From: Chloroflexi bacterium TSY
GTDB taxonomy: Bacteria; Chloroflexota; Anaerolineae; Caldilineales; Caldilineaceae
NCBI GenBank assembly: GCA_019217005.1
Contig: JAHBNG010000113.1
Span: forward strand, 1-50,204
DNA: 50,204 bases
Direction: 5' to 3'
How positions within the stretch are numbered: position 1 is the stretch's first letter; each line of letters starts with the position of its first letter. The position numbers were made by a program, and so were the translations under genes. Of this stretch, positions 35,468 to 43,492 are shown in pieces. The notes below the pieces were generated by a model. That model saw only the letters and a list, made by a program, of their open reading frames with translations, searched no databases and was not told the DNA's origin.

Positions 35468-35907
35468 AATTTGTTTGCAACGATTGCCAGGATGTCATGG
35501 AGTTTGTGGACAACACCCCGTCGGACGATGGTGGTTCACTCAATATTAGCTATGCGTGCCCAACCTGTAACCGAGGCATTTCTATGGTAACCAATCCGGG
35601 CGAGACGCAAATGGTGAACAGCTTGGGCGTGACAATTGGACATGAAGCGCTTGGCAACTCGTCACCTGCTCCGATGTCCATGATTCAAAATGCCCTGGCA
35701 GGTTCTGCACCGGTTGCTGCCGCTTCGGCCGCGCCGGAACCTGTCTGGACCGAGGCAGCTCAAAAGCGTCTTGCTGCTGCTCCAGGCTTTGTACAGGGGA
35801 TGGTCCGTCGGTTATATACAGATTATGCCCAGCAAAAAGGGTACACTGAGATCACACCTGCTATTATGAGTGAAGCGAGGGAAGCGCTTGGAATGATGGG
35901 AATGTGA
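35464..35907 (+). CDS. Zinc-ribbon/PCP_red protein
   Basis: The 147-residue protein has two Cys pairs (C5/C8 and C32/C35) forming a rubredoxin- or zinc-ribbon-like N-terminus, an Ala/Pro-rich linker, and a PCP_red domain from W95 to the C-terminus (WTEAAQKRL ... YAQQKGYTEITP). The ATG overlaps the ATPase stop codon (ATGA), so translation is coupled. It may be the client or adapter of the ATPase. In BchB the PCP_red domain lies at the C-terminus of the Fe-S/substrate-binding subunit; here it is detached from any nitrogenase-like protein. Confidence 0.85.
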   Translation: MKFVCNDCQDVMEFVDNTPSDDGGSLNISYACPTCNRGISMVTNPGETQMVNSLGVTIGHEALGNSSPAPMSMIQNALAGSAPVAAASAAPEPVWTEAAQKRLAAAPGFVQGMVRRLYTDYAQQKGYTEITPAIMSEAREALGMMGM

Positions 35908-35910
35908 CGT

Positions 35911-36333
35911 ATGGTCGTTGAGAATCCACATAAGCAGGCGGCGCTTACCTACGTTTCTTTAGGAATTTTGGTCATTGTCATCACGTTCATTGCTGGACTC
36001 GTCCCCGCAGGTCGTGATAACCCGCTGCTCGAATTGGGCATTGGGGCCACGTTTCTTGTCATTTTTGCTGTGATCGTTTATCGTGGTTGGTGGCCAGTGA
36101 CGGCGCTGCTTTTGATATCAAATAGCTGGCGCGTGTTTACCTACTTTAACGACGGCCTTGGTCGGCATGTCGAGCTTCGGCCCTATAGCGTTACACCGAT
36201 CGAGCCCCAACCAGTTGCGTTCATTAACGCGCTGCTCATGGTCATCATCGTTGTCATGTTGGCTCGCTCTGCATATGTTGGATTCACCACGTGGCATGGA
36301 CGTCGCTTATTCAATATGGAACAGACATCCTGA
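35911..36333 (+). CDS. Small four-helix membrane protein
   Basis: The 140-residue protein has four hydrophobic segments: LTYVSLGILVIVITFIAGLV, LELGIGATFLVIFAVIVY, a third near VTALLLISN and VAFINALLMVIIVVMLA. No family recognised. It starts three bases after the zinc-ribbon/PCP_red stop and its TGA overlaps the radical SAM ATG, so it belongs to the same operon and may hold the enzymes at the membrane. One further possibility is a quinone- or haem-binding subunit, but the conserved His needed for that is not evident. Confidence 0.7.
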   Translation: MVVENPHKQAALTYVSLGILVIVITFIAGLVPAGRDNPLLELGIGATFLVIFAVIVYRGWWPVTALLLISNSWRVFTYFNDGLGRHVELRPYSVTPIEPQPVAFINALLMVIIVVMLARSAYVGFTTWHGRRLFNMEQTS

Positions 36334-37661
36334 TGGTTACACTAACTGACTACGCTTCTGCAGAAAAGATCCCTGACCAGGCTCTCGAACCAGAGCTGAG
36401 GCAGAATCTTTCTGAACAGATATACAAACCTTCGCTCGTCTCTTGGAACCTGACAAAAAAGTGCAACCTTCGCTGTCCACACTGTTACATGGAAGGAGGC
36501 AAAGCAGCAGAGAATGAGCTGACAACTGCAGAGTGTTTGGCCTTGATTGACGACATGAAAGACCTGGGCACAGAAATGTTGATTTTGACGGGAGGTGAGC
36601 CGCTCCTGCGCAGAGACATCTATGATATTGCCCGGTATGCATCGAGCCGAGGAATTTGGGTTGTCATGGGGACCAATGGCGTGCTCATTACAGAACCAGT
36701 TGTCCAGAAAATGTTGGAATGTGGTGTGAAGGGTGTGGCCATCAGCATCGACTCGCTGGATCCCAAGAAACACAATAGCTTTCGTGGTGGACCAAACGCC
36801 TGGGAATACTCGGTTCGGGCTTTGGAAATCTGCCGAGCACAAGGATTACAAGTGCTCGTTCAGACGACTGTGATGGACATCAACTATGACGAGATCCCCG
36901 ACCTGATGAAGTTTACGAAGGAGTTGGGGGCCTGGTCGTTCAACCTCTATTTTCTGGTTCAGACGGGTCGCGGTCAGAAGATGAATGATCTGTCGCCCGA
37001 ACAAACAGAATCAATGCTCTCCTATCTAGTTGATGTACAGGATCAGTACCGTCCAATGTTGGTGCGTTCCAAATGTGCCCCCCAATTTAAGCAAATTGCG
37101 TATGAGAAAGGATTGGGCGGACTGGAAAGTGGTGGCTGCATGGCGGGTACACAATATTGTCGCATTATGCCCCAAGGGGATGTGACACCATGCCCTTACA
37201 TGACACTTGTGGCAGGGAACGTGCGTGAACAGAGTTTTCGTGAGATTTGGGAGACCGCACCCGAACTGCTAAAACTGAGAGACGTTGAGCAGTTGAAGGG
37301 TCGCTGTGGAAGTTGTGAATTCAGTAAGCTCTGTGGCGGCTGTCGTTGTCGGGCTTATGCCGCTTACGATGATTACCTGCAAGAGGATCCGGCGTGTAGA
37401 TATCAGCCAACCGGTCGTGTGTTAGAGACCGTGGAGATCATCTGGAATGACGAAGCGCAGGCACGACTTGAACGGATTCCGATCTCGTTTATTCGCTCAA
37501 AAGTGAAACAGGGGTTGGAAGCTTATGCCCAGCGCAAGTCAATCTCCGTGATTACGCCTGATATCATGAAAGAGGCTATGACCGGCGAGGGACGTCCTCA
37601 GATGTTCAAAAATGTTCCTTCATTTTTCAGAGCAGAGAGTACACAAGAGAATGGAGATTGA
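36333..37661 (+). CDS. Radical SAM/SPASM enzyme with C-terminal PCP_red domain
   Basis: The 442-residue enzyme has the radical SAM [4Fe-4S] site C44-x3-C48-x2-C51 (CNLRCPHC) and the GGEPLL SAM-binding strand. A C-terminal SPASM-type cysteine set follows (CMAGTQYC, CPYM, CGSCEFSKLCGGCRCRA), then a PCP_red domain at 371-416 (WNDEAQARLERIP ... YAQRKSISVITP). The SPASM region resembles AhbD and NirJ, which alter haem side chains. Together with the Cld/HemQ-like protein and the oxidase genes this suggests tetrapyrrole chemistry, but peptide-modifying roles cannot be excluded. The ATG at 36333 overlaps the preceding stop (TGATG). Confidence 0.87.
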   Translation: MVTLTDYASAEKIPDQALEPELRQNLSEQIYKPSLVSWNLTKKCNLRCPHCYMEGGKAAENELTTAECLALIDDMKDLGTEMLILTGGEPLLRRDIYDIARYASSRGIWVVMGTNGVLITEPVVQKMLECGVKGVAISIDSLDPKKHNSFRGGPNAWEYSVRALEICRAQGLQVLVQTTVMDINYDEIPDLMKFTKELGAWSFNLYFLVQTGRGQKMNDLSPEQTESMLSYLVDVQDQYRPMLVRSKCAPQFKQIAYEKGLGGLESGGCMAGTQYCRIMPQGDVTPCPYMTLVAGNVREQSFREIWETAPELLKLRDVEQLKGRCGSCEFSKLCGGCRCRAYAAYDDYLQEDPACRYQPTGRVLETVEIIWNDEAQARLERIPISFIRSKVKQGLEAYAQRKSISVITPDIMKEAMTGEGRPQMFKNVPSFFRAESTQENGD

Positions 37662-37712
37662 GTCGATAGTTATTTACGTGTAATTCTGGCCATAGTCACG
37701 GATTCGTCCAAA

Positions 37713-37793
37713 AAGTGACTGTCACTTCACGTAGATGCGCGCAGAACTCGACTGGTACCCGGCTCGCTTGTGCGAAAAGTGACAGTCACTTGG
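37713..37793. repeat. Family C inverted repeat, copy 2
   Basis: AAAGTGACTGTCACTTCACG and TGCGAAAAGTGACAGTCACTT form the arms. They match the copy at 6188-6260 in the AAGTGAC(T/A)GTCACTT core and the neighbouring TGTGCGAAAA. It lies between the radical SAM gene and ferredoxin. Confidence 0.75.
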
Positions 37794-37824
37794 CCGAAAC
37801 GATGACCAAGGTCGTAATTCTCAA

Positions 37825-38034
37825 ATGGCTTACAAGATTATTGATACTTGCACAGCTTGTGATTTGTGTGTGCCCGAATGTCCAATTGACGCGATTTCAG
37901 TCGGTGATCCGATCTATGTGATCGACGATTCGTGTTGCGATTTTGAAGATTGTCTGGCTGTTTGTCCAGTGGATGCGATTGTGCCTGTAACCGAGGAGGA
38001 CGCAGATAACGACAGTGGGTCCCAAAGTGTGTAA
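37825..38034 (+). CDS. Small 2[4Fe-4S]-type ferredoxin with a modified second motif
   Basis: The 69-residue protein has a first cluster motif C9-x2-C12-x2-C15-x3-C19-P that is canonical. The second reads C37-C38-D-F-E-D-C43-x3-C47-P: where the second Cys would be expected (position 40) there is Phe, and an adjacent Cys pair stands at 37-38. It may bind a 4Fe cluster with altered geometry or a 3Fe cluster. It follows the radical SAM gene and could be its electron donor. The last four residues (SQSV) and the stop codon come from a family A repeat. Only a weak SD is visible. Confidence 0.88.
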   Translation: MAYKIIDTCTACDLCVPECPIDAISVGDPIYVIDDSCCDFEDCLAVCPVDAIVPVTEEDADNDSGSQSV

Positions 38035-38092
38035 ATGGAGACCGCTCAGTTAGAGAACCTACTCCATTTGCATACTTTGCGGTACATACCCC
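38015..38092. repeat. Family A inverted repeat, copy 5, at the ferredoxin 3' end
   Basis: GGGTCCCAAAGTGTGTAAATG and CATTTGCATACTTTGCGGTA form the arms, with CTCAGTTAGAGAACC in the centre. The left arm holds the ferredoxin stop codon at the same position as copy 2 does for rnc. Confidence 0.85.
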
Positions 38093-38124
38093 GGATCATA
38101 GAGTCTAATGAAGGGGACTAAAGG

Positions 38125-39126
38125 ATGGAGACAGATCAAGTACTCATTAAATTGGCTAGATTGTGCAAAGCGAGTGAAAAGGGATATATCGTTGCTGCCG
38201 AAGGTATTCGCAACCGTGGTCTGAAATTATTATTTAAAACCTTTGCCCAACAACGCTCTGAATACGTTTCTGAACTTCAGGCGGAAATTCAGCGAGCCGG
38301 AAGGAATTCGCATATCAGCGATAGTTTCCGTGGTTTTCTGCATCGAGGATGGATTTCTGTAAAAGTGGCCATGATTATCGGACACCAGAATCGGGAAAAT
38401 GCTGTTCTGGCCGAATGTGGCCGCGGTGAAAGAGTGATTTTGCAGGCATATCAAGAGGCAGTCAACAGCGAGTTGCCGCCCACAAGCCGAGCAATTGTTG
38501 AGCGTCAGTATGAGCAAATTCAGGACGTGGCCAGACAGATCATTCGCCTACGCGGCGGGTCGGGCTATCGTTTGGTGATTCGTCTGTTTAATCAAGCTGA
38601 AGATGCCGCGCGGGCCGTACAGGCTTTACAGGCGGCCGGATTTGTTCAAAACACAATTGAGACGGTGCCGTTTAATCAGGTAATTCGTACTTATCGAGGC
38701 GAAGATAAACAGAGTACGATTCTGCAAAGTGCCATTGCCCTGGCACTTGGTGGCATTTTTGCTCTTGGCCTGCTTGGTCTGCTGACGGGTATAAGCATGA
38801 TCGTCTTTCCTGAAACGGGGTCGATCTCCGAGGCGAGCAATGCTCTTACAGTCATAGGCACGACAGTGATCGGCGCTCTTATCGGGGCGGCCATCGGTGC
38901 TTTAATGGGCGCTTTAATGGGCGCAAGCATCTCGCAGGAGGATTCCTTTCTATATGAAGACGGCATGATGCATGGTGACACCATGATTATGATATCCGTC
39001 GAAGATGCGCGTGCCGCCGAAGCAGCGGATATTATGTATCAGGTAAATGCATCAGCCAGAGCATTTGATCATTCACTAAGCAATGAAAATCATATCATCA
39101 CAGGATCGAATCGAGTGAAGGCTTGA
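38125..39126 (+). CDS. PA2169/DUF2383-type four-helix protein fused to a glycine-zipper membrane region
   Basis: The 333-residue protein has a ferritin-like four-helix bundle at about 1-145 (LCKASEKGY, YQEAVNSELPP, IVERQYEQI), a YflT-like alpha/beta stretch at about 150-195, and two membrane segments, the second being a striking glycine-zipper (GALIGAAIGALMGALMGAS) at about 250-275. A short C-terminal domain follows. It is probably a stress-related membrane-associated protein. It overlaps ctaG by four bases, although its role in oxidase assembly is not shown. GGGGACTAAAGG precedes the ATG. Confidence 0.75.
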   Translation: METDQVLIKLARLCKASEKGYIVAAEGIRNRGLKLLFKTFAQQRSEYVSELQAEIQRAGRNSHISDSFRGFLHRGWISVKVAMIIGHQNRENAVLAECGRGERVILQAYQEAVNSELPPTSRAIVERQYEQIQDVARQIIRLRGGSGYRLVIRLFNQAEDAARAVQALQAAGFVQNTIETVPFNQVIRTYRGEDKQSTILQSAIALALGGIFALGLLGLLTGISMIVFPETGSISEASNALTVIGTTVIGALIGAAIGALMGALMGASISQEDSFLYEDGMMHGDTMIMISVEDARAAEAADIMYQVNASARAFDHSLSNENHIITGSNRVKA

Positions 39127-39941
39127 CGCAAGATACAGTTCTCGGTCTGATTTTACGCTCTTGGTCGTGGCAACCACTGATTTTGTTGGGATTAGGCATG
39201 GCTGCAGTTAGCTATGCTTATGCTTTTTATCATTTCCATCGTCACGGCCAGTTGCGGCGATTGATGGAACGCGGATTGATCAGACGTAGTCATCCGTACT
39301 GTTTTGCGTCTGGACTATTGATACTCTGTCTGGCCTTGCTTTCTCCCATTGATGTCTTGGCTGATTTGCTGTTTTCGATGCACATGATTCAGCACGTTCT
39401 ACTGATGATGGTTGCACCGCCGCTCATCCTGTTTGGGTTACCAATGCCATTCGCACGTTGGCTGCTCTTGGAGTTCAAGCTCAGAGATGCTCTGAGATTT
39501 TTGACCTATCCAATCGTTGCTTATGCTCTCTACAATGTGAATCTCATACTGTGGCATCTACCAGTATTGTACGAAGCAGCATTACAAAATCAGTTCATTC
39601 ACGATGTTGAACATGCCCTGTTTTTCTACACTGCCCTATTCTATTGGTGGCGCGTGATCGACCCCACACAGGGCTGGTACCCGCTTTGGCATTGGACACC
39701 TGCTAAATGGTTTTATCTAATTGTTGCCGCACCTCCCAGCTACGTGCTTGGCTCTATCCTGTGGGCAAGTCGCAATGTTCTATATCCACATTATGCTCAG
39801 GTACCGCGTCTTTGGGAACTTTCAGCTTTAGCAGATCAGCGCTATGGGGGGATACTGATGTGGACCCAAGGCTGGATGTTTCTTATGGCCAGCATGATCG
39901 TATTTTTCATCTGGTATAACCCCGAGATGGAGCCAGAATGA
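39123..39941 (+). CDS. ctaG: CtaG (caa3-type oxidase assembly protein)
   Basis: The 272-residue protein has seven membrane segments and the CtaG (PF09678) pattern: LLSPIDVLADLLFSMHMIQHVLLMMVAPPLILFG, LWHLPVLYEAALQ, FIHDVEHALFFYTALFYWWRVIDP and a terminal FIWYNPE. The family is needed for making the caa3 oxidase in Bacillus and probably handles copper for CuB. The start is a TTG overlapping the upstream TGA (TTGA), preceded by AAGG; no ATG is available. Confidence 0.9.
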   Translation: MTQDTVLGLILRSWSWQPLILLGLGMAAVSYAYAFYHFHRHGQLRRLMERGLIRRSHPYCFASGLLILCLALLSPIDVLADLLFSMHMIQHVLLMMVAPPLILFGLPMPFARWLLLEFKLRDALRFLTYPIVAYALYNVNLILWHLPVLYEAALQNQFIHDVEHALFFYTALFYWWRVIDPTQGWYPLWHWTPAKWFYLIVAAPPSYVLGSILWASRNVLYPHYAQVPRLWELSALADQRYGGILMWTQGWMFLMASMIVFFIWYNPEMEPE

Positions 39942-39983
39942 TGCGCTGGTTGGGCAGCAGATTTGATCGAAAGTGGAGTCAAT

Positions 39984-40943
39984 TTGAAAACGGTAGCAAG
40001 TTCATCACAGACCTTCGCGAATAAATATCTGCGCTCGGGTCACACGTGGGTACTGATTATATTTGCGATAGGCGGATTGGCCATTAGTTTGACGATAGCC
40101 AGCGAGTCAGGTGTGTTTGGACTATTCGACGACGGTTTACCTGAAGCAGTTGTTCAGCACTATGTCGCCAGCATCTACGCTCAGGATTATGAGAGCGCCT
40201 ACGATTTTATCTCTGTCGCAGACAAGATTCACAAATCGCGCGAAGATTATTTACGGGAGAACGATTCCTTTGTTGGTTTTACACTCGAAGTCGCTCGTCA
40301 ACTAGCCTCTTATATTGAGTATCCTGACATTCAGGTAGAAAGACAGGGTGGGCGAGCCACAGTTATCGCAAAACTTATCGTTCCCGACGGCAATGCCGAT
40401 CTAGTAAGAGAGATTCTATTTGCGGAGTCTTCGGATTCGAATGAGCTGTCAAAGCTTGAACGTGCGGCATTGATCGAGAAATTAAAACACCTACATGAGA
40501 ATGGCCAACTCCCAACATTTGAGACAGTGCAAACCTTTGAACTGACCAAAGAACGAGGCACATGGTGGATCATGGAGAATTGGGCTGAGGCGGTGCGCGT
40601 CCATTTTAGTGCCGAGTTAAAGGATGGATTAGAGTGGGAGTTTGAGCCCGTTCAGCAGATTGTGCGAACAAAACCAGGGGAAACGCTACAAACTACTTAT
40701 CGGGCCAAAAACCTATCGAGTCAGCCCATTACAGCCAAGGCACGACATATTGATCGACCTGAAGAACATTTAGATTCTCTTGATATTCTTCAATGTTTCT
40801 GTTTTATCCAGCAGACTTTACAGCCGGGGGAAGAAGTGGAATTGCCGTTGGCGTTTCGCATCGATTGGGATGTGCCATCCGAAGCAAAAGATTTTTATGT
40901 ACACTATGAATTCTATCCCGTTGACTCCTTTCCGGAAGAATGA
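39984..40943 (+). CDS. Membrane-anchored NTF2-like/Cox11-domain fusion
   Basis: About 319 residues: one N-terminal membrane anchor (about 20-40), a DUF4878/NTF2-like domain (A-V-V-Q-H-Y-V-A-S-I-Y-A-Q-D-Y-E-S-A-Y-D-F), then a C-terminal Cox11 (CtaG_Cox11) beta domain with the copper-binding C-F-C-F motif followed by I-Q-Q-T-L-Q-P-G-E-E-V. Cox11 delivers copper to CuB in subunit I. The fusion with an NTF2-like domain is unusual. The TTG at 39984 is preferred because GTGGAG lies at ideal spacing; an upstream TTG at 39963 lacks it. The stop overlaps the next ATG by four bases. Confidence 0.82.
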   Translation: MKTVASSSQTFANKYLRSGHTWVLIIFAIGGLAISLTIASESGVFGLFDDGLPEAVVQHYVASIYAQDYESAYDFISVADKIHKSREDYLRENDSFVGFTLEVARQLASYIEYPDIQVERQGGRATVIAKLIVPDGNADLVREILFAESSDSNELSKLERAALIEKLKHLHENGQLPTFETVQTFELTKERGTWWIMENWAEAVRVHFSAELKDGLEWEFEPVQQIVRTKPGETLQTTYRAKNLSSQPITAKARHIDRPEEHLDSLDILQCFCFIQQTLQPGEEVELPLAFRIDWDVPSEAKDFYVHYEFYPVDSFPEE

Positions 40944-41464
40944 AACGCTATTTATTCATCGTCACGGTCCTCTTGCTCACGATCCTGACCGCAGCTGGAT
41001 GCCGTGATAGGACCCAACGCTTGGGGACTCTAGAGATACACGTGTGGGATCATCGTGAAGCCATTGATGATTTTCGTACACTCGGCCTGACCATCTCCGT
41101 CATTGCGATTCATGCCGCAGAAGAGTCTCGAACAGAAGGGTGGGTCGAGTTGCCAACTTCGGTACAGGAACTGGAGCTGACTCAGTTGGTCGACGGGGCA
41201 AAAGAAACAATTATGCAGAGCGATATCGATACCGGCGTTTACGATGCTGTTCGTCTCAACCTAGATCAGATAACCGGAATTTTGACGAATGGCGAGCAAG
41301 CGACGGTGAAGGATGCTTTTCAGCCAGTCGCGTTGGATTTTCAGATCCGGCACAATGAGACAACGGTGCTTGGAGTAGATTTAGTTGTGTTTGATATGAG
41401 CGATCATCCTGGGCGGGGGTATGAATTACATATTCGGGAAGCATCTGTCATTCAAGGTAAATGA
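40940..41464 (+). CDS. DUF4382-type lipoprotein
   Basis: The 174-residue protein has a signal peptide with lipobox (TAAGC, Cys about 21) and a beta-sandwich domain that looks like DUF4382 (L-E-I-H-V-W-D-H, ELPTSVQELELTQL, GVYDAVRLNL). It starts with a four-base overlap (ATGA) of the Cox11-domain gene and is thus translationally coupled. Its position suggests a role in oxidase assembly or copper handling, but no metal-binding motif is evident. Confidence 0.75.
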   Translation: MKRYLFIVTVLLLTILTAAGCRDRTQRLGTLEIHVWDHREAIDDFRTLGLTISVIAIHAAEESRTEGWVELPTSVQELELTQLVDGAKETIMQSDIDTGVYDAVRLNLDQITGILTNGEQATVKDAFQPVALDFQIRHNETTVLGVDLVVFDMSDHPGRGYELHIREASVIQGK

Positions 41465-41473
41465 GGATGAATC

Positions 41474-42127
41474 ATGAAGGCCTCGACGGTTATTGAGACA
41501 GAAGCAGAGACACTTGTCGAGAAGATTGTGATTCCTGCGGGACCATTTTGTATGGGCGAAAAATCAGAGTTGGTTGAAGTGCCTGCATTTCAGATGAGTA
41601 AATATCCCGTGACAAATGCCGACTATTACCACTTTGTGGTGGCTACGGGCCATCGTTGTCCAGATCATTGGATGCCGGATGGCACTTATCCGCCGGAACT
41701 GGCACAACATCCAGTTGTATTCGTTAGCTGGGAGAGTGCAGTCGCCTATACCGAGTGGTTGGGTGCTCGATTGCCGTCGGAGGCCGAGTGGGAAAAAGCT
41801 GCACGCGGCACTGATGGGCGTACTTATCCATGGGGAAACGAGTTTGTTGCTGCCAATTGCAATACGAGCGAATCGGGCACCGACGGCACACGACCTGTTG
41901 ATGCACATCTAGGTGGTGTCTCTCCGTATGGTGTGATGGACATGGCTGGCAACAATTGGGAGTGGACCACGACGTACTATCAAGATGATGAAGAGTGGCG
42001 TGTCCTCAAGGGTGGGGCTTGGGATTACAAGGGCATTAAAGATACACGTTGTTTTTATCGGGTCTATTTTCGACCGGATTTCCGCAATAGCGCGGTTGGC
42101 CTGCGCTGCTGCTGGGATTCATTATAA
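41474..42127 (+). CDS. FGE-sulfatase-fold protein
   Basis: The 217-residue protein has the formylglycine-generating-enzyme-like fold (PF03781): I-P-A-G-P-F-C-M-G, Y-P-V-T-N-A-D-Y, L-P-S-E-A-E-W-E-K-A-A-R-G, T-Y-P-W-G-N-E, N-N-W-E-W-T, K-G-G-A-W and the final G-L-R-C-C. The catalytic copper-binding cysteine pair of true FGE, normally in the segment after GGS-Y/W, is not present in that form (only a single T-R-C). It is therefore probably not a sulfatase activator, but another member of the SUMF family of unknown substrate. GAGGATG precedes the ATG. It follows the lipoprotein gene by nine bases. Confidence 0.85.
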   Translation: MKASTVIETEAETLVEKIVIPAGPFCMGEKSELVEVPAFQMSKYPVTNADYYHFVVATGHRCPDHWMPDGTYPPELAQHPVVFVSWESAVAYTEWLGARLPSEAEWEKAARGTDGRTYPWGNEFVAANCNTSESGTDGTRPVDAHLGGVSPYGVMDMAGNNWEWTTTYYQDDEEWRVLKGGAWDYKGIKDTRCFYRVYFRPDFRNSAVGLRCCWDSL

Positions 42128-42144
42128 TTACGGCAATTACCATT

Positions 42145-42228
42145 GCTCCTCTTCACTGTGCTCGACTGAAATGAACCCTGTTGAGACAAGATCTTGACGA
42201 GAGTGATATTCGGTTTCAGTCGAGGAGC
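42145..42228. repeat. 84-bp inverted repeat upstream of the dihaem cytochrome gene
   Basis: GCTCCTC and CTCGACTGAAA on the left are repeated inverted as TTTCAGTCGAGGAGC on the right. The centre has a perfect palindrome CAAGATCTTG (42187-42196). It is non-coding and single-copy here. It fills most of the 150-bp gap before the cytochrome gene. Confidence 0.6.
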
Positions 42229-42277
42229 GGGAATTGCTGGTATAGTCGGATTCATAAGTTAAAAGGGTATTGGTAGA

Positions 42278-43492
42278 ATGACGCAACCGAGCGGACGATT
42301 AATGATCTCCTTTCTATTTTGCCTTGTAGGTGGATTTCTCATTGCTTGGGGGATCATGACATATTTTGGTGTTGAATATCGGAGTTTCGGAGGGCTCACA
42401 CTGGGGTTCATTGGGATTTTGGCCGGATTTGGGCTGGTTGTTGCGTTGGATGTTCCCCTCAATTTAGGTACCTTTGACTGGCCACAAGTGCCTGCCGTTG
42501 CGGAACAAGCAGTCGACCGCGACGCTCAGCAGAGCAATTCTCTAAAAGTCACGGCCTTTATTCTTGGCATTGTGATCGTGATCGCTGGCTTTGCCTCATT
42601 GATTCCACAAGTTGAATCCCCCGCACCTGAAGTCCTAGAGATATCGGGTGCTTTAACTGGACTGGAATTGGCGGCCTTGGGCGAATCGGTTTACGAAAGC
42701 GCAGAATCTGGTTGTACGGCTTGTCACTCAATTGGAGAAATAGGATTGCGTGCTCCTGATCTGGCCGGTATCGGTGGTCAGGCCGCCTCAAAAGTGCCGG
42801 ATCAGTCAGCCGAGGAGTACTTGTATGAGTCACTGGAGGATCCATGCGCCCATATCGTCGAAGGATATGAGTGTATTATGCCTCCAACCCTCGCACAATC
42901 ACTCGGTCCGACTAAAGTGACAGCCGTTGTGGCCTTCTTGCAGAGCTTGGGAGGGGAAATCACCGTCAGCTTATCTGGTGATCTGGCTGAGGCTGAGGAC
43001 TCTCAGGCATCCGATGGTGCTGTCAGTTTGCCTCCGATCGAGGGTGCGACGTTTGAGGAGATTAGCGCCAACGCTGGCTGCAACAATTGCCACCAACTTG
43101 ACGCTATCGGTGCAGTCGGCGCGGTTGGACCAAACCTGTCGGACATCGGTGCCAGGCTCAGCCCGGACGAAATTCGTGAGTCAATCTTGATGCCAGATGC
43201 CATAATTGCCGAAGAATGTCCGGCCGCTCCGTGTGCGCCAGGTGTCATGCCCAAGACGCTAGGTGAGCAGCTTTCTGCAAATCAGCTCCAAACGATCGTG
43301 ACATTTCTGAGCGGTCTTGACGAACCATTTGCAGAAGAAGATAGCGCCGCCGACTCCGAAAATGAGACTGAGGATGTGATACCTGAAGAAGAGAGTGACG
43401 CTTCCGAGACGATATCTGGCGGTGAAGAGGAAGAAGGCAATACATCCGAGACGAATACGGAGAGCGAAGGCGAAGAGTCGGAGGAAGATTAG
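42278..43492 (+). CDS. Dihaem cytochrome c with acidic C-terminal tail cut by an in-frame TAG
   Basis: The 404-residue protein has two N-terminal membrane segments (about 8-28 and 35-55), a third (about 90-108) that matches the anchor of the paralogue at 20674, then two haem c domains (CTACH and CNNCH) with MPPTL and MPKTL methionine segments. From about 350 a strongly acidic Glu/Ser/Thr-rich tail begins. The TAG at 43490-43492 interrupts this tail: the same frame continues for 41 further acidic codons to a TAA at 43616-43618, one base before the ctaB ATG. The tail originally reached 446 codons; the TAG is either a recent nonsense change or read through at some level. The haem parts are unaffected. 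AGGG precedes the ATG. Confidence 0.88.
   Translation: MTQPSGRLMISFLFCLVGGFLIAWGIMTYFGVEYRSFGGLTLGFIGILAGFGLVVALDVPLNLGTFDWPQVPAVAEQAVDRDAQQSNSLKVTAFILGIVIVIAGFASLIPQVESPAPEVLEISGALTGLELAALGESVYESAESGCTACHSIGEIGLRAPDLAGIGGQAASKVPDQSAEEYLYESLEDPCAHIVEGYECIMPPTLAQSLGPTKVTAVVAFLQSLGGEITVSLSGDLAEAEDSQASDGAVSLPPIEGATFEEISANAGCNNCHQLDAIGAVGAVGPNLSDIGARLSPDEIRESILMPDAIIAEECPAAPCAPGVMPKTLGEQLSANQLQTIVTFLSGLDEPFAEEDSAADSENETEDVIPEEESDASETISGGEEEEGNTSETNTESEGEESEED

Noticed and set aside
41474..42127. True formylglycine-generating enzyme (sulfatase activator)
   Set aside because: The fold matches, but the catalytic Cys-pair segment is not present and no sulfatase gene is nearby.
43490..43492. Genome-wide recoding of TAG or pyrrolysine insertion in the cytochrome tail
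   Set aside because: TAG ends other genes in the window normally (for example the cytochrome at 21478), and no pyl genes are present. A nonsense mutation is simpler.
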